A stretch of 64,000 nt of DNA. It comes from Costus lasius (lineage: Eukaryota; Streptophyta; Magnoliopsida; Zingiberales; Costaceae). Below, in pieces: positions 23,219 through 34,205 of the stretch; the first letter of the stretch is position 1; every line of letters begins with the position of its first letter. The notes below the pieces were generated by a model. It saw only the letters and a list, made by a program, of their open reading frames with translations, did not search any database and was not told the DNA's origin. A program made the position numbers and the translations under genes. The stretch lies in the NCBI GenBank assembly GCA_027563935.2, contig CM050453.2:11054001-11118000 (forward strand). The letters run 5' to 3'.

Positions 23219-23826
23219 GGGCCGTGCCTAAAATTCTTTAGCACTTATTATTATTAGACTTGTCTAAAATTTATAATTTTATTTTAAACTTTGTAAGGTA
23301 ACATCTATTTTTTTAATTTATAATTTTATTATATATCATTAAAATTTTTTAAAAAACTTATTATCGAACTTTGTCATATGTCATCGAACTTTTTTTTTAA
23401 ACTTTTGATTTTATTATCGAACTTTGTCATATATTATTGAATTTTTTTTTAACCTTATGATTTATCATTGAACTTTATCATATATCGTCGAACTTTTTTT
23501 TGAAACTTATGATTTCATCATCGAATTTTGTGCTTTTATTGTTGAACTTTGTCATATATCGTCGAACTTATTTTAACTCAAACTTGCATGGAACTAATAA
23601 AAATAATATAAAATATTTTGGTGTGAATTCCAGTGAATTTATCAAATTTTTTCTTCATTATTTTTAATAATTTTTTTATACTCATTTTTGAACTATGTTA
23701 TATATCATTAAACTTGTTTGAAACTTAACAGAAATTTATAGAGAACAAATTTCGTGAGCAGCTTTGGGATGTGCGCTAGTTGAATGGTGGATTAGCCACT
23801 GTGCTGAAAAATTCTAGGCACAGCCC
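23219..23826. mobile_element. MITE with 30-bp inverted ends and internal tandem repeats
   Basis: The left end reads GGGCCGTGCCTAAAATTC and TTTAGCAC; the right end, read inward, reads GGGCTGTGCCTAGAATTT and TTCAGCAC. The flanks share GTGTCT (23212-23217 and 23827-23832), an imperfect target duplication. The interior, about 23280-23600, is a degenerate tandem array whose unit contains ATCGAACTTTGTCATAT and repeats at roughly 55-60 bp. It is non-coding and ended the open frame beginning at 22664. Confidence 0.7.
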
Positions 23827-24108
23827 GTGTCTAGGATATTTTTTTGGAACTTACTTGGGCTGCTAAGGATACGCACATTTTCTTACCGAATGGATCCCTA
23901 TATATTGTATGACCCGTGATTAGAACAAAGTGTCACCCGTAGAAGAAGTGCACATTTAACGAATTTTTTGCCCTGTGTTCGTTTGTAAGAAGTATTTTTG
24001 TCATCACTTTATGGGGCTTTCTGCCTCTGGCTCTTTGAGAAAAGTGCCTCTGCCAAAATAGAATCTAAATGTTTTTGTAGAGCGGCCTAAGTGGTCTTGT
24101 GCCGTGGC

Positions 24109-24649
24109 TAGACCTAGCAAAACCCAACCCGACTCAACTTGAAGTTAGGCGAGTTTATGTCAGCTATAATCGTGTTTAGGTCTTAAACAGGTCAACCTGT
24201 TTATGACTCGAAAATAATCGAATTGTGTCGGGTTAAAAATGCGACCCACTTAAGTTGATTACATTATATATTTACATATATAAATTTTAAATATAGGCCT
24301 GCCCAACTCCTAGTACTAGTCCATAAGTCTAAATCTCTTCTAACCATCTTTTAGCCCACACTACAATCCCAAAAATTTATAAATTTTAATAGAATTTTTA
24401 TTAATTTATTATTTATATATAAAATATAAATAATAAATTTATAATTGAGTCGGGTCGGGTCAGATCGGGTTAAATAAATGACACATTTAATAAACGAGTT
24501 ATTCGGATTATGTTAGGTTGACCCTATTATATTCGAGTCGTGTTTTGATTAGATAGTTTGACCTAATTAATTAAATAAATTATATTCGGATTAGCTTAAT
24601 TGGGTCACAAGTACATGACTCGATTCGTTGATACGAATTTCCAGGTCTA
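24109..24649. mobile_element. hAT-type MITE rich in CGGGTC/GACCCG motifs
   Basis: The ends read TAGACCTAGC on the left and, read inward from the right, TAGACCTGG. The flanking 8-mers GCCGTGGC (24101-24108) and GCCGTTGC (24650-24657) agree at seven of eight positions. The 541-bp body has no coding frame. A diverged copy lies in the opposite orientation at about 8790-9432. Confidence 0.75.
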
Positions 24650-25690
24650 GCCGTTGCCCGTGGGTAGCTATTTTTCAGTAAAATATTTATACACTTTGAC
24701 CAAGCGCAACCTTAACCTGTGAAAGAATTTGACGATTTTTCAGAGGTTTTCTTATTACACTATGCACATAAAAATCATAAATTTGTTAGGTGTTGGGCAG
24801 TGATTAACGAGTAGGAATTTAATGACAGAAAGGGACAATAATTTATAATATTTTTAAACACAATCACATGAGATTTAAATGTAAATACTTGTTTTTAGCC
24901 GGCTCAGAAAGAGATAATTATGTTCAGAGGTTTATTTTTATTTCAAATGTTGAGTAATGTCTGTGAACCACGTGCCAAGTCCATGTGACGTCCTACTTGT
25001 CTCCATGTTTCCTCAATTGCATCTTGGCTCACATGGATCATTTCAATGAGAGCAAACAAAAAGGTCAAACTCACTTTGGACTTTTTCTGTTGACCTTGAT
25101 TTCCGGCATAATTGGCGGCTTTTAACTCAAGCACGTGCACGGATTACAAGTCAACGATGAAACGAAGTCAGCAATGACGCTACAAGGTTCAAGGATTTGA
25201 ATTCGCCTACTAATCAAAAGGTTGCAATGTAAAAGAAAGCTAAATTATTAATCTATCTCAGGCTTGTTTGTTTTTATATTATATTTTTATTTTATAATGT
25301 GGGTTTTTACAAGATCAATTTCGTAAATAAAAATATTTTTCCTTTTTATATTATATTATATTTTAATATTGCAAGTGGGTTTTTTTACAAGATGACCTCA
25401 TCCACTTTAAAGCCGTGGGTCCCACCGAAGACGACCTAGAAGGCTAGAACTCCTTGTCTTGCCAAACAAAGAAAAATTACTAAACAAATCTTAAATCAGC
25501 TAAAAAAAAAGGGACAACATGTCGAGTTCAAATCCACAACTCACTGAAGCCAAGAAATCGATCGAGTCCAATTCACACTTCCATTTCATATTTCTCACCT
25601 TGCTCCCAGGTCGGCCGCGCCCGCATAGAGAGAGAGAGAGAGGGAGCGAACGTGAGCGGGCGGTTGGCTTCGGCCGCCGTGATTGGGGGG
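24650..25690. other. Promoter region of the XBAT33-like gene
   Basis: The left part is AT-rich with no gene recognised. The last 70 bases before the start codon hold a GA repeat (near 25627-25642), typical of plant leaders. Promoter elements cannot be defined further. Confidence 0.45.
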
Positions 25691-28600
25691 ATGGGGAACT
25701 CGCTAGGGTGCTCGGCGTCCGGCGAGCGGCTTGTGTCGGCGGCCAGGGATGGGGATCTCGTCGAAGCTCGCATGCTGCTGGAGTTCAACACTAGCCTCGC
25801 CAAGTATTCCACCTTTCGCGGCCTCAACTCGCCTCTCCACTTCGCGGCCTCTAAGGGCCACAAGGAGGTCGGCGTCCGCCTACTTTCCTCTTCCTCCCTC
25901 TGTCCTTCCTTCAGGTTCCAATGTATGATGATGCTTTTGTTGCGTTTTTCTGTGCTTTAGATCGTGGCGCTGCTGCTGGAGAAGGGGGCCGACGTGAATC
26001 TGAGAAACTATTGTGGCCAAGTACGAGAACCTCTTCCCTTTGCATTCCGATTAGATCCATATCCTTTCCACATTTTCTGCTACCGTGTCTATAAAAGATT
26101 TAGCAATTTTTTTTTTCTATTGAACGAATTTGAATATAAAGACAGCCTTGATGCAAGCGTGTCGGCAAGGGCATTGGGAGGTGGTGCAGACTCTACTCAT
26201 CTTTAGAAGCACTGTATGCGTGGTTGCTTTTAGATTTCCATACATTTAGTTAAGCAGATTTGAAAATTTCTTCTGGTATGTGGACGAGGATTGAGAAGCT
26301 GATTGGAAATTGTGAAGGTGACGAGGGTAGACTATCTGAGCGGCCGGACTGCGATGCATTTTGCAGCAATGGGCGGACACGTGCGGTGCATTAGGCTTTT
26401 GGGGGCAGATTTTATACCAAGTGCTCCATATGCAGTGATTTCTTCGGTCGAGGATGGTACCGGCATTGGGGGAAGCAGAGGGAGCAGTCCGGAGTCTTCT
26501 TTGGACCAAAAATATGATCACTCGTATGCTTACGAAACTAATACTTGCGTTACAAATAATCAACCCGTGGTATTTCTTTTTCTTTGCTGAGGTTATCCTA
26601 AATGTACAGTGCACTGGCTAAGTTCATTAACAAGCCGGCAGATGGAGGCATCACTGCTCTTCACATGGCTGCCTTGAATGGACACTTTGAATGTGTGCAG
26701 CTCTTACTGGATTTAGGTGCAGATGTCTCTGCTGTTACATTTCATTATGGCACTTCGTCTAACTTGATAGGTATTGTTTGACCTTGCAAGTGATACCTGA
26801 GGCTCTAAACCTGTTTTCAATGTGGCTCTTTAATTTTCGTTAATCTAGCAGGAGCTGGAAGTACTCCTTTGCACTTTGCTGCATGCGGTGGGAACCTCAA
26901 ATGTTGCCAGGCAATGCTTATCTCAGATTATATTCGTTGTCTGTTTGACTAAATTTACCGTGTATTAAAATGTGAATTCTTCTTCTTGGTAGATACTTCT
27001 TGCTAGAGGTGCTAGTAGGTTGACTTTGAACTGCAATGGGTAACCTTTCCTTCTTTTTCTAAATAATTTAATACGTTTCTAATCTTTTTCACGACAATTC
27101 TCCTAAACATGTGTTTGCCTTACAAGGTAACTATTTTCTTCTCAGATGGCTTCCACTTGACGTTGCCAAGATATGGAGACGATGTTCCTTGGATCCATTA
27201 CTGAACCCCAATTCTGAAATGAACATACCTGTGTTTCCACTGTCAAATTATCTTTCCTTGCCACTTATGAGCATACTTAACATAGCAAGGTATAATGAGT
27301 TTTTTTTTTCTGCCCACTTCACTTTTGCAAGTTTACAAAATTGCTACTATCTTTTTCTCTTCTAATTCTTCTATATTATGGCATGAATAGATTCTGGCAA
27401 GTGTATAATATTTATTTCAGCTAAAAAAGAATCAGAAGTGCTTGATTGTTTGTGGAAGTGTTTTTCTTTTTACTTTCTCCACATTCTACATCATTATGAT
27501 TCATTTTGTTTGTTCACCTGACTATATAGAGCTGCAGACTTTATCTATTAGGTTCTCCAAAGGCACAGAGATTGTGATACAGACAGGGCCAACACAGGCC
27601 TAATGGAGGGTCTACACTAGGCGCGCGGCCCAGGCCCAGTAGGGTGAAGAGGGGTTTGTAAGGGAAGAGGGAGGCATGGAGGAGAGATTATCTTGTCTTT
27701 TGCTTTGTTAGATTAACCCTAATTTCTCATCGCAGTGGTAATTTTTGGGACGATCTTGTGATCGTAACAGTGGTCTGACCTGCCGGATCCCACTGAGAGC
27801 GGCGAGCGAGTGGTGTTCACAGTATCGTCGGTGAAATTGGTGCAACGGAGGAGAAGAAGATCGTCGCCAGAAGAGGTTTCGTTCGAGTGACATGGCGACG
27901 ACGAGATCTGATTCACGTTTTGATGCTATCGAAAAAACCTTGCAAGACATGTTGGCGGCAGAGGAGCGACGGCGCAAGGCAAAAGCTGCCAACGAAGATC
28001 ACCAGCGAGTGGTCGACGAAGAGAGGAGGACGATGAAGGAGGATTTGCTAGAGATGAAACAGTTGATGACAGAGATGTTGAAAGGGAAGGCGAGCGACGG
28101 CAACATGGTGGCGTCTTCCGACCCTCGACGTCGGGAGCGTGAAGCGCCGCAGGCGGATGGGGCGGAGGAGCGAGGCGACTGGCGAGATGAAGATGCGCGA
28201 CCGCCCGGTGCTGGTGCTTGGCCATCGGTTCAAGAACCCTTTCCGATGGATGCTCGTCGGCGATCGATGAACCCCCCTGTAGCGGACAGACCACGCCCGG
28301 GCAGACGTGAATTTTATCCGACCGAAGAGAGACAGACGATGGTGGAGGAGCTTGAACCGCATGGAGAGTGGGGGGGGGGGGCAGGGCATGGGAGAGCAGC
28401 GCGCATGGTGCAAACACGTGGAGCTGCCGGTGTTTGATGGGTCCGATCCCTTGGGATGGATCACCAGAGCGGAGCAATACTTTCACATCCAGGGCACACC
28501 TGATGATCAACGAGTTCCCTTTGGCGTTCGTTAGTATGGAAGGTGCTGCGGTCCACTGGTTCAATTGGTTGAGGAGGTTGGAGACTCATATCTCTTGGGG

Positions 28601-31600
28601 GATGCTGAAGGACGAGATGCTGGCGCGTTTCAGTGCATGCGATGCAGCAAATCCGTTCGAATTGCTGGCATCTCTGGAGCAAGGAGGAAAGACTGTCGGA
28701 GAATACATATAAACCTTTGAGGGGCTGGTGGCTCGGTTACCCAGGCTATCCGCTTCTCAATACCTGGGATATTTCCTCAGTGGGTTGCGCGAAGACATAC
28801 GACGCTGGATAAGAACTTTCGCTCCCACCACAGTACGGAGAGCTATTGTTTTAGCACGAAATTTTGAAGAGGTACTGGGAGGCAAAAGTTTTTCCTCTCA
28901 ACCGAGCAAGAGCTATGGAGGGGGACGTACCGGATTTTCGTTTATTCCGCGAACAGTTTCGTCCCAGAATTATACAGAAGGCGGGGGAAACAAGCAGGCA
29001 GCCGCTAGGTCCAAAGGTGCATCCAACAAGGGCAACGAAGGCGGGGCTCTGGGAACAGCGGCAAGTTCTGTCGGCTCCAGCCGTGCGCTTTCAAGGGAGG
29101 AGGGTCGGAGAATACCTGGGGGGGGGGGAAATACTGATAGTAGGACGCCGGATAGCCGCTCCCTATCTTACCAGGATTTCAAGGATAAGAGGGAAAAGAG
29201 ATTATGTTTTCCTTGTGACCAACCGTATCACCCCATGCATCGCTGCGCTAACAAGAATCTGAGGCTCATGGTCATGACAGAAGACGAGGGAGACCCAGAG
29301 TCAGAGAGTTACCGACCCGAGGATCAGGAGGAAGGGAATCTGGAGGTTGCTCTGAATTCTATGGGGGCGGTTTCTTTGAATTCCATAGGAGACATATTCA
29401 GCCCCAGCACTCTCAAGCTGATGGGGCGGTTGCGGGGTGAAGATATAGTGGTGATGGTTGACAGCAGGGCTACACACAATTTTATTTCAAGCCGTTTGGC
29501 GAGGGAAATGAAGCTTAGGGTGGAATCTACCCCTCATTTTGGAGTCCATTTAGGGGATGGTGGTAGAGTAACAACCCAAGGGAAATGCGCAGGTCTACAA
29601 ATCACACTTGGTCCAGTAGAGGAGACTCTGGATGCTTACCTCTTTGGCCTCGGCGGCGTGGATCTCATCCTCGGAGTGACATGGCTCCAATCTTTGGGGG
29701 AGGTGAAGGCGGACTGGAGTCGATTGTACATCAAGTTTCATCGGGGTGGCAAGGAAGTGGTGCTACATGGTAGCCCCGCTTTGGTAAGAGCTCAATCGTC
29801 TCTAAGAGTCCTGGCGCGACTGACCGAGGTGGAGTGTTGGGCTTTGGTTTGGGCAATAGACGGAAGGGAACCGCAGATGATTGATGGGTCCTTATCGAGT
29901 GTTCAAGTAGCTCAACTGATGCAGAGGCTTGCGAAGTTCGAAGGGGTTTTTGCGGAGTCAGGGTCTTTCCCACCTTCTCGAGCCACTGATCATGCCATTG
30001 TGCTCAAGCCGGAGGAGGGACCAGTTTGGGTGCGCCCTTATCGCTATGCCCACAGCCAGAAAGATGAGATGACCAAGCTGGTGAAAGAAATGCTATTCGC
30101 CGAGATCATACAACCTAGTTCCAGCCCGGTTATCTTGGTGCGAAAGAAGGATGAGAGTTGGTGTTTCTGCGTGGATTACCGAGCTCTAAACGACATAACT
30201 ATCCCAGATAAGTACCCAATACCCGTAATTGAAGAATTATTGGATGAGTTGCAAGGAGCATATTACTTCTCCAAGATTGATTTGCGCTCAGGGTACCATC
30301 AAATTCGCGTTAAGGAGGACGATGTGCTAAAGACAACTTTTCGAACCCATGACGGCCACTACGAGTTCCTGGTGATGCCGTTTGGGTTGAAGAACGCACT
30401 GGCGACTTTTCAAGCGGCCATGAATGACACCTTCAGACCTTACCTGCGGTAGTTTGTGTTGGTTTTTTTTATAACATTCTTGTCTACAGTGCTACTTGGG
30501 AGGAGCATATGGATCATCTTGCTCAGGTCTTGGAAATTCTGCAGAATCAACACTGGGTTGCAAATCAAAAGAAGTGTCAATTTGGGCGGCAACAAATAGA
30601 GTATCTGGGACATATAATTCAGTCCGGCATTGTTGCGATGGACCCCAACAAGGTGGAGGCAGTTACGAGGTGGCCGATCCCTCGGTCGGTCAAGGAGGTG
30701 CGGGGTTTTTTGGGTTTGACCGGCTATTATCGCCATTTCGTGCAGGATTATGGGAAGATAGCCCGACCACTGACAGATTTGTTAAAGAAGGATGCTTTTA
30801 ACTGGAATGCCGAGGCACAACAAGCATTTGATAAGCTCAAGGCCGAAATGACTTCTGCCCTAGTTTTAGCTCTGCCAAATTTTCAGTGCATGTTCACGAT
30901 AGAGTGCGATGCCTCAGGACGGGGAGTAGGCGCGGTGCTTATGCAGGGAGGTCGACCCGTGGCGTATTTCAGCAAGGCCCTTTCTGATCGAAGCCTAGCT
31001 AAATCAACGTATGAAAAGGAGCTTATGACTCTTGTTTTGGCAGTACAGCACTGGAGACCCTACTTGTTGGGCCGACATTTTTAAGTTTTAACTGATCAAA
31101 AGGCATTGAGGCACCTTCTGCAACAGAGGATCGCCACCCCCGATCAGCAACAATGGTTGGTTAAATTATTGGGGTATGACTATAAAATTAAATACAAGAC
31201 TGGGAACACAAATCAAGCAGCCGATGCCTTGTCGCGAATGCCCAGGCATGCTGAACTATCGGCTTTCTCTTTACCAGTATGGGGGGACCTTCCGCAGGTG
31301 ATGGAAGCGGTGAGGGAGGATCCGGTTCTACAAAAGATAATCCAGTACATAACAGTGGATGCCAGCTCTCATCCTCTCTATCAGTTGGGCAAGGGGCGGT
31401 TATTGTACCAAGGCCGCCTGGTGATTCCGGCCAACTCACCGTGGGTTCAGAAAATCCTTCACGAGTTTCATAGCACCGCTTGGGGGGAGTCTCGGGGGCT
31501 TATAGAATTTATAGACGTCTGACAGACAACGTTTATTGGCGTGGTATGAGAAAGGTGATCAACACATTTGTGGCGCAATGCGACGTTTGCCAAAGGCAAA

Positions 31601-34127
31601 AATACCAGGCTACTTCACCAGCGGGTCTCCTCCAACCTTACCGATACCGGAGACAATTTGGGAGGATATTGCTATGGATTTTATTACTGGGCTGTCCAAA
31701 TGCAAGGGGAAGGATGCTATCTTGGTGGTGGTGGATCGTCTCTCCAAATACGCACATTTTATACTCATCCGCCACCCCTATGTGGCTAGTAAGGTGGCTG
31801 AAATATGTACGCAGGAGATTGTGCGCTTACATGGCATACCGCGCACCATAGGGAGTGATCGGATCCCATTTTTATTAGCCACTTTTGGCAGGAACTTTTT
31901 AAGTTCATGGGTACTATTCTGACAATGAGCTCCGCATATCACCCGGAGACCGATGGACAATCAGAGGTGCTAAACCGATGCCTTGAGACTTACCTGCGTT
32001 GTTTTGCCTCTGATCAACCTCGTACATGGGCCCGGTGGCTTCTGTGAGCTGAATATTGGTACAACACCAGCTTCTATTCCGCTACAGGTACCACTCCGTT
32101 TGAGGCGGTTTACGGCAGACCTCCCCCTGCACTTGTGCGGTTCGACCCGGGGGAATCACCAGTCGAGGCGGTGGCCCAAGAGTTGCACGACAGAGACGAG
32201 ACACTCCGTCAACTAAAGTACAATCTGGAATGGGCCCGACAACGGATGAGTAAGTATGCTAATGCTAAACGCCGGGATATATCTTTTCAGGAAGGAGACA
32301 TGGTGTTCGTTAAGCTGCATCCTTATCGCCAGCAAACCGAATCCAGACGAATTAACGCGAAACTGGCGGCGCGCTTTTATGGCCCATTCCAGGTCTTACA
32401 CCGTGTGGGTGCCGTGGCGTATCGAGTGGCCCTTCCACTGGGATCATGCGTCCATCCAGTCTTCCATGCATCACAACTGAAGAAGGCGGTGGGGGATTAT
32501 GTTACCTCTGGACCGCTTCTCCTTGAGCTAGAAGTAGAAGTTACGTCCAGTCCGGATCCAGAAATCATCTTAGCCTGGCGCTGCATCAACCGAGACCGCA
32601 CTCTCATATCACAATGGTTGATCCAATGGCATGGCGAATCACCTGAGGAGACCACTTGGGAGGACGAAACGAGTATTCGCGCACAATTTTCAGCCTTTGC
32701 TGCTAGTCTTGAGGACAAGACTTCTTCAGGGGAGGGACGAATTGATACAGACGACCCAACACAGGCCCAATGGAGGGTCTACACCAGGCGCGCGGCCCAG
32801 GCCCAGTAGGGTGAAGAGGGGTTTGTAAGGGAAGAGGGAGGCGTGGAGGAGAGATTATCTTATCTTTTGCTTTGTTAGGTTAACCCTAATTTCTCATCAC
32901 TGTAGTGATTTGAGGGACGATCTTGTGATCGTAACAGATTGCTGGTTTAATTCAGCAAAAGATCTCTTGTTGTGTGTAATGTGTGTAACTTAACTATGAG
33001 GAAATTTTGACAAGGAAAAATTTGTATGGAACTTAGGTAGAAACTTGCAAAAGATGATATAATCGTAACAAAGTTAGTGATGATATGAAATCATTTGCAA
33101 GTGTATTGATGAAATTTTGGTTCAAAACTTGTGCCGGTCTAGGCATGGTCTCATAGTACTGGTCCATACTGGATGGAACTAGATGAAAGTGTAGTAGATA
33201 AGAGGAAGAGGGAGAAGAGGAAGAGGACTAGACCCGTCTGCCGTCCGCCTGTGTCCACCCAGCCCTCTCCTTATTCTCTTCTTCTTCTCCTTCTTCCTCC
33301 TTTAGCTTCTTGTTCTCTTCTTTTTCTTCTTCTCCTTCTTCTTTTTCGTCTTTTCTTTCTCTTCTTCTTTCCTCTTCCGATGCTCTCATCCTCCTCCTTC
33401 TTCTCTTTTCTTCCTCTTCTTCTTTCCTCTTCCCATGCTCTCCTCCTCCACCTCCTCCTCTTTTCTTCTTTCACTCCGCTCGGTTCTACCATTTGCTTTG
33501 AGCTTGCCATTCCCTTGGACCGGTGTGAATAGGAAAAGTTGGCCGGTTTGGACAAGTTTTTAAAATATCGATTGAAATTCTTATGCTTATAAATCATACT
33601 AAATTGCTTAATGTTTTATATGATCTACTTGCCCATTGATTAATATCAGAAGTTCATATTTGATTGTTTAATTGCATTAAATGTCTTTAACACATTGTAA
33701 TTATCAAGTTTGTATCCTATCCAATTTTCTATTGGTAGTGTTTTGTCGCACATGCACTCTAACTAGCATGTTGTAAACTTAATATTTGAGAGAATTGTAG
33801 AAATAAGTGAAAGCTTACCAATTTGCACCAATATTTGAGTACCAAATTTATTTTACTATACAAGATATGTTGTTTATAAAATCATATTTGTAGGCTTTTA
33901 GACAAAACCTACACAAATATAGACTGCAAATTACTCTCACTAACACTAACACGACTTAAATAACTACCCATAAAAAGAAATGACTAATATTAATATATAG
34001 TAATTAACCTCTAATCATATTATGATCCCTTGAATCAAATTGTTTTATAGTTGCCTTTGAAGCAATGTTTAAAAACTAGTTCATTTTAGTCAATATGACT
34101 GGTTTGCATTATTCCAATCTTGTTGCA

Positions 34128-34205
<78 letters not shown>

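Larger units (their letters stand above)
27575..32936 (+). mobile_element. Ty3/gypsy chromovirus (Reina-like) inside the XBAT33 intron
   Basis: The element is 5362 bp with 195-bp and 194-bp LTRs and a perfect 5-bp target duplication, GATTG (27570-27574 and 32937-32941). The internal order is gag, zinc knuckle, protease, reverse transcriptase, RNase H, integrase and a C-terminal chromodomain, which makes it a chromovirus. Its small size and very short LTRs suggest the Reina group. A purine-rich tract (GGGGAGGGACGA) lies just before the right LTR. It is inserted in the same orientation as the host gene. Confidence 0.93.

Noticed and set aside
26524..26590. Extension of the fourth XBAT33 exon to the next stop
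   Set aside because: Cutting at the phase-2 donor 26524 restores the family sequence KYDxS-ALxKF, while the longer version breaks the frame.
27575..32936. Chromovirus disrupting the XBAT33 coding sequence
   Set aside because: It lies between a good donor (27290) and acceptor (36657), and the frame continues exactly across the intron.
33271..33597. Arg/Lys-rich minus-strand protein
   Set aside because: It is a translation of the TTC/CTT repeat and has no real protein features.
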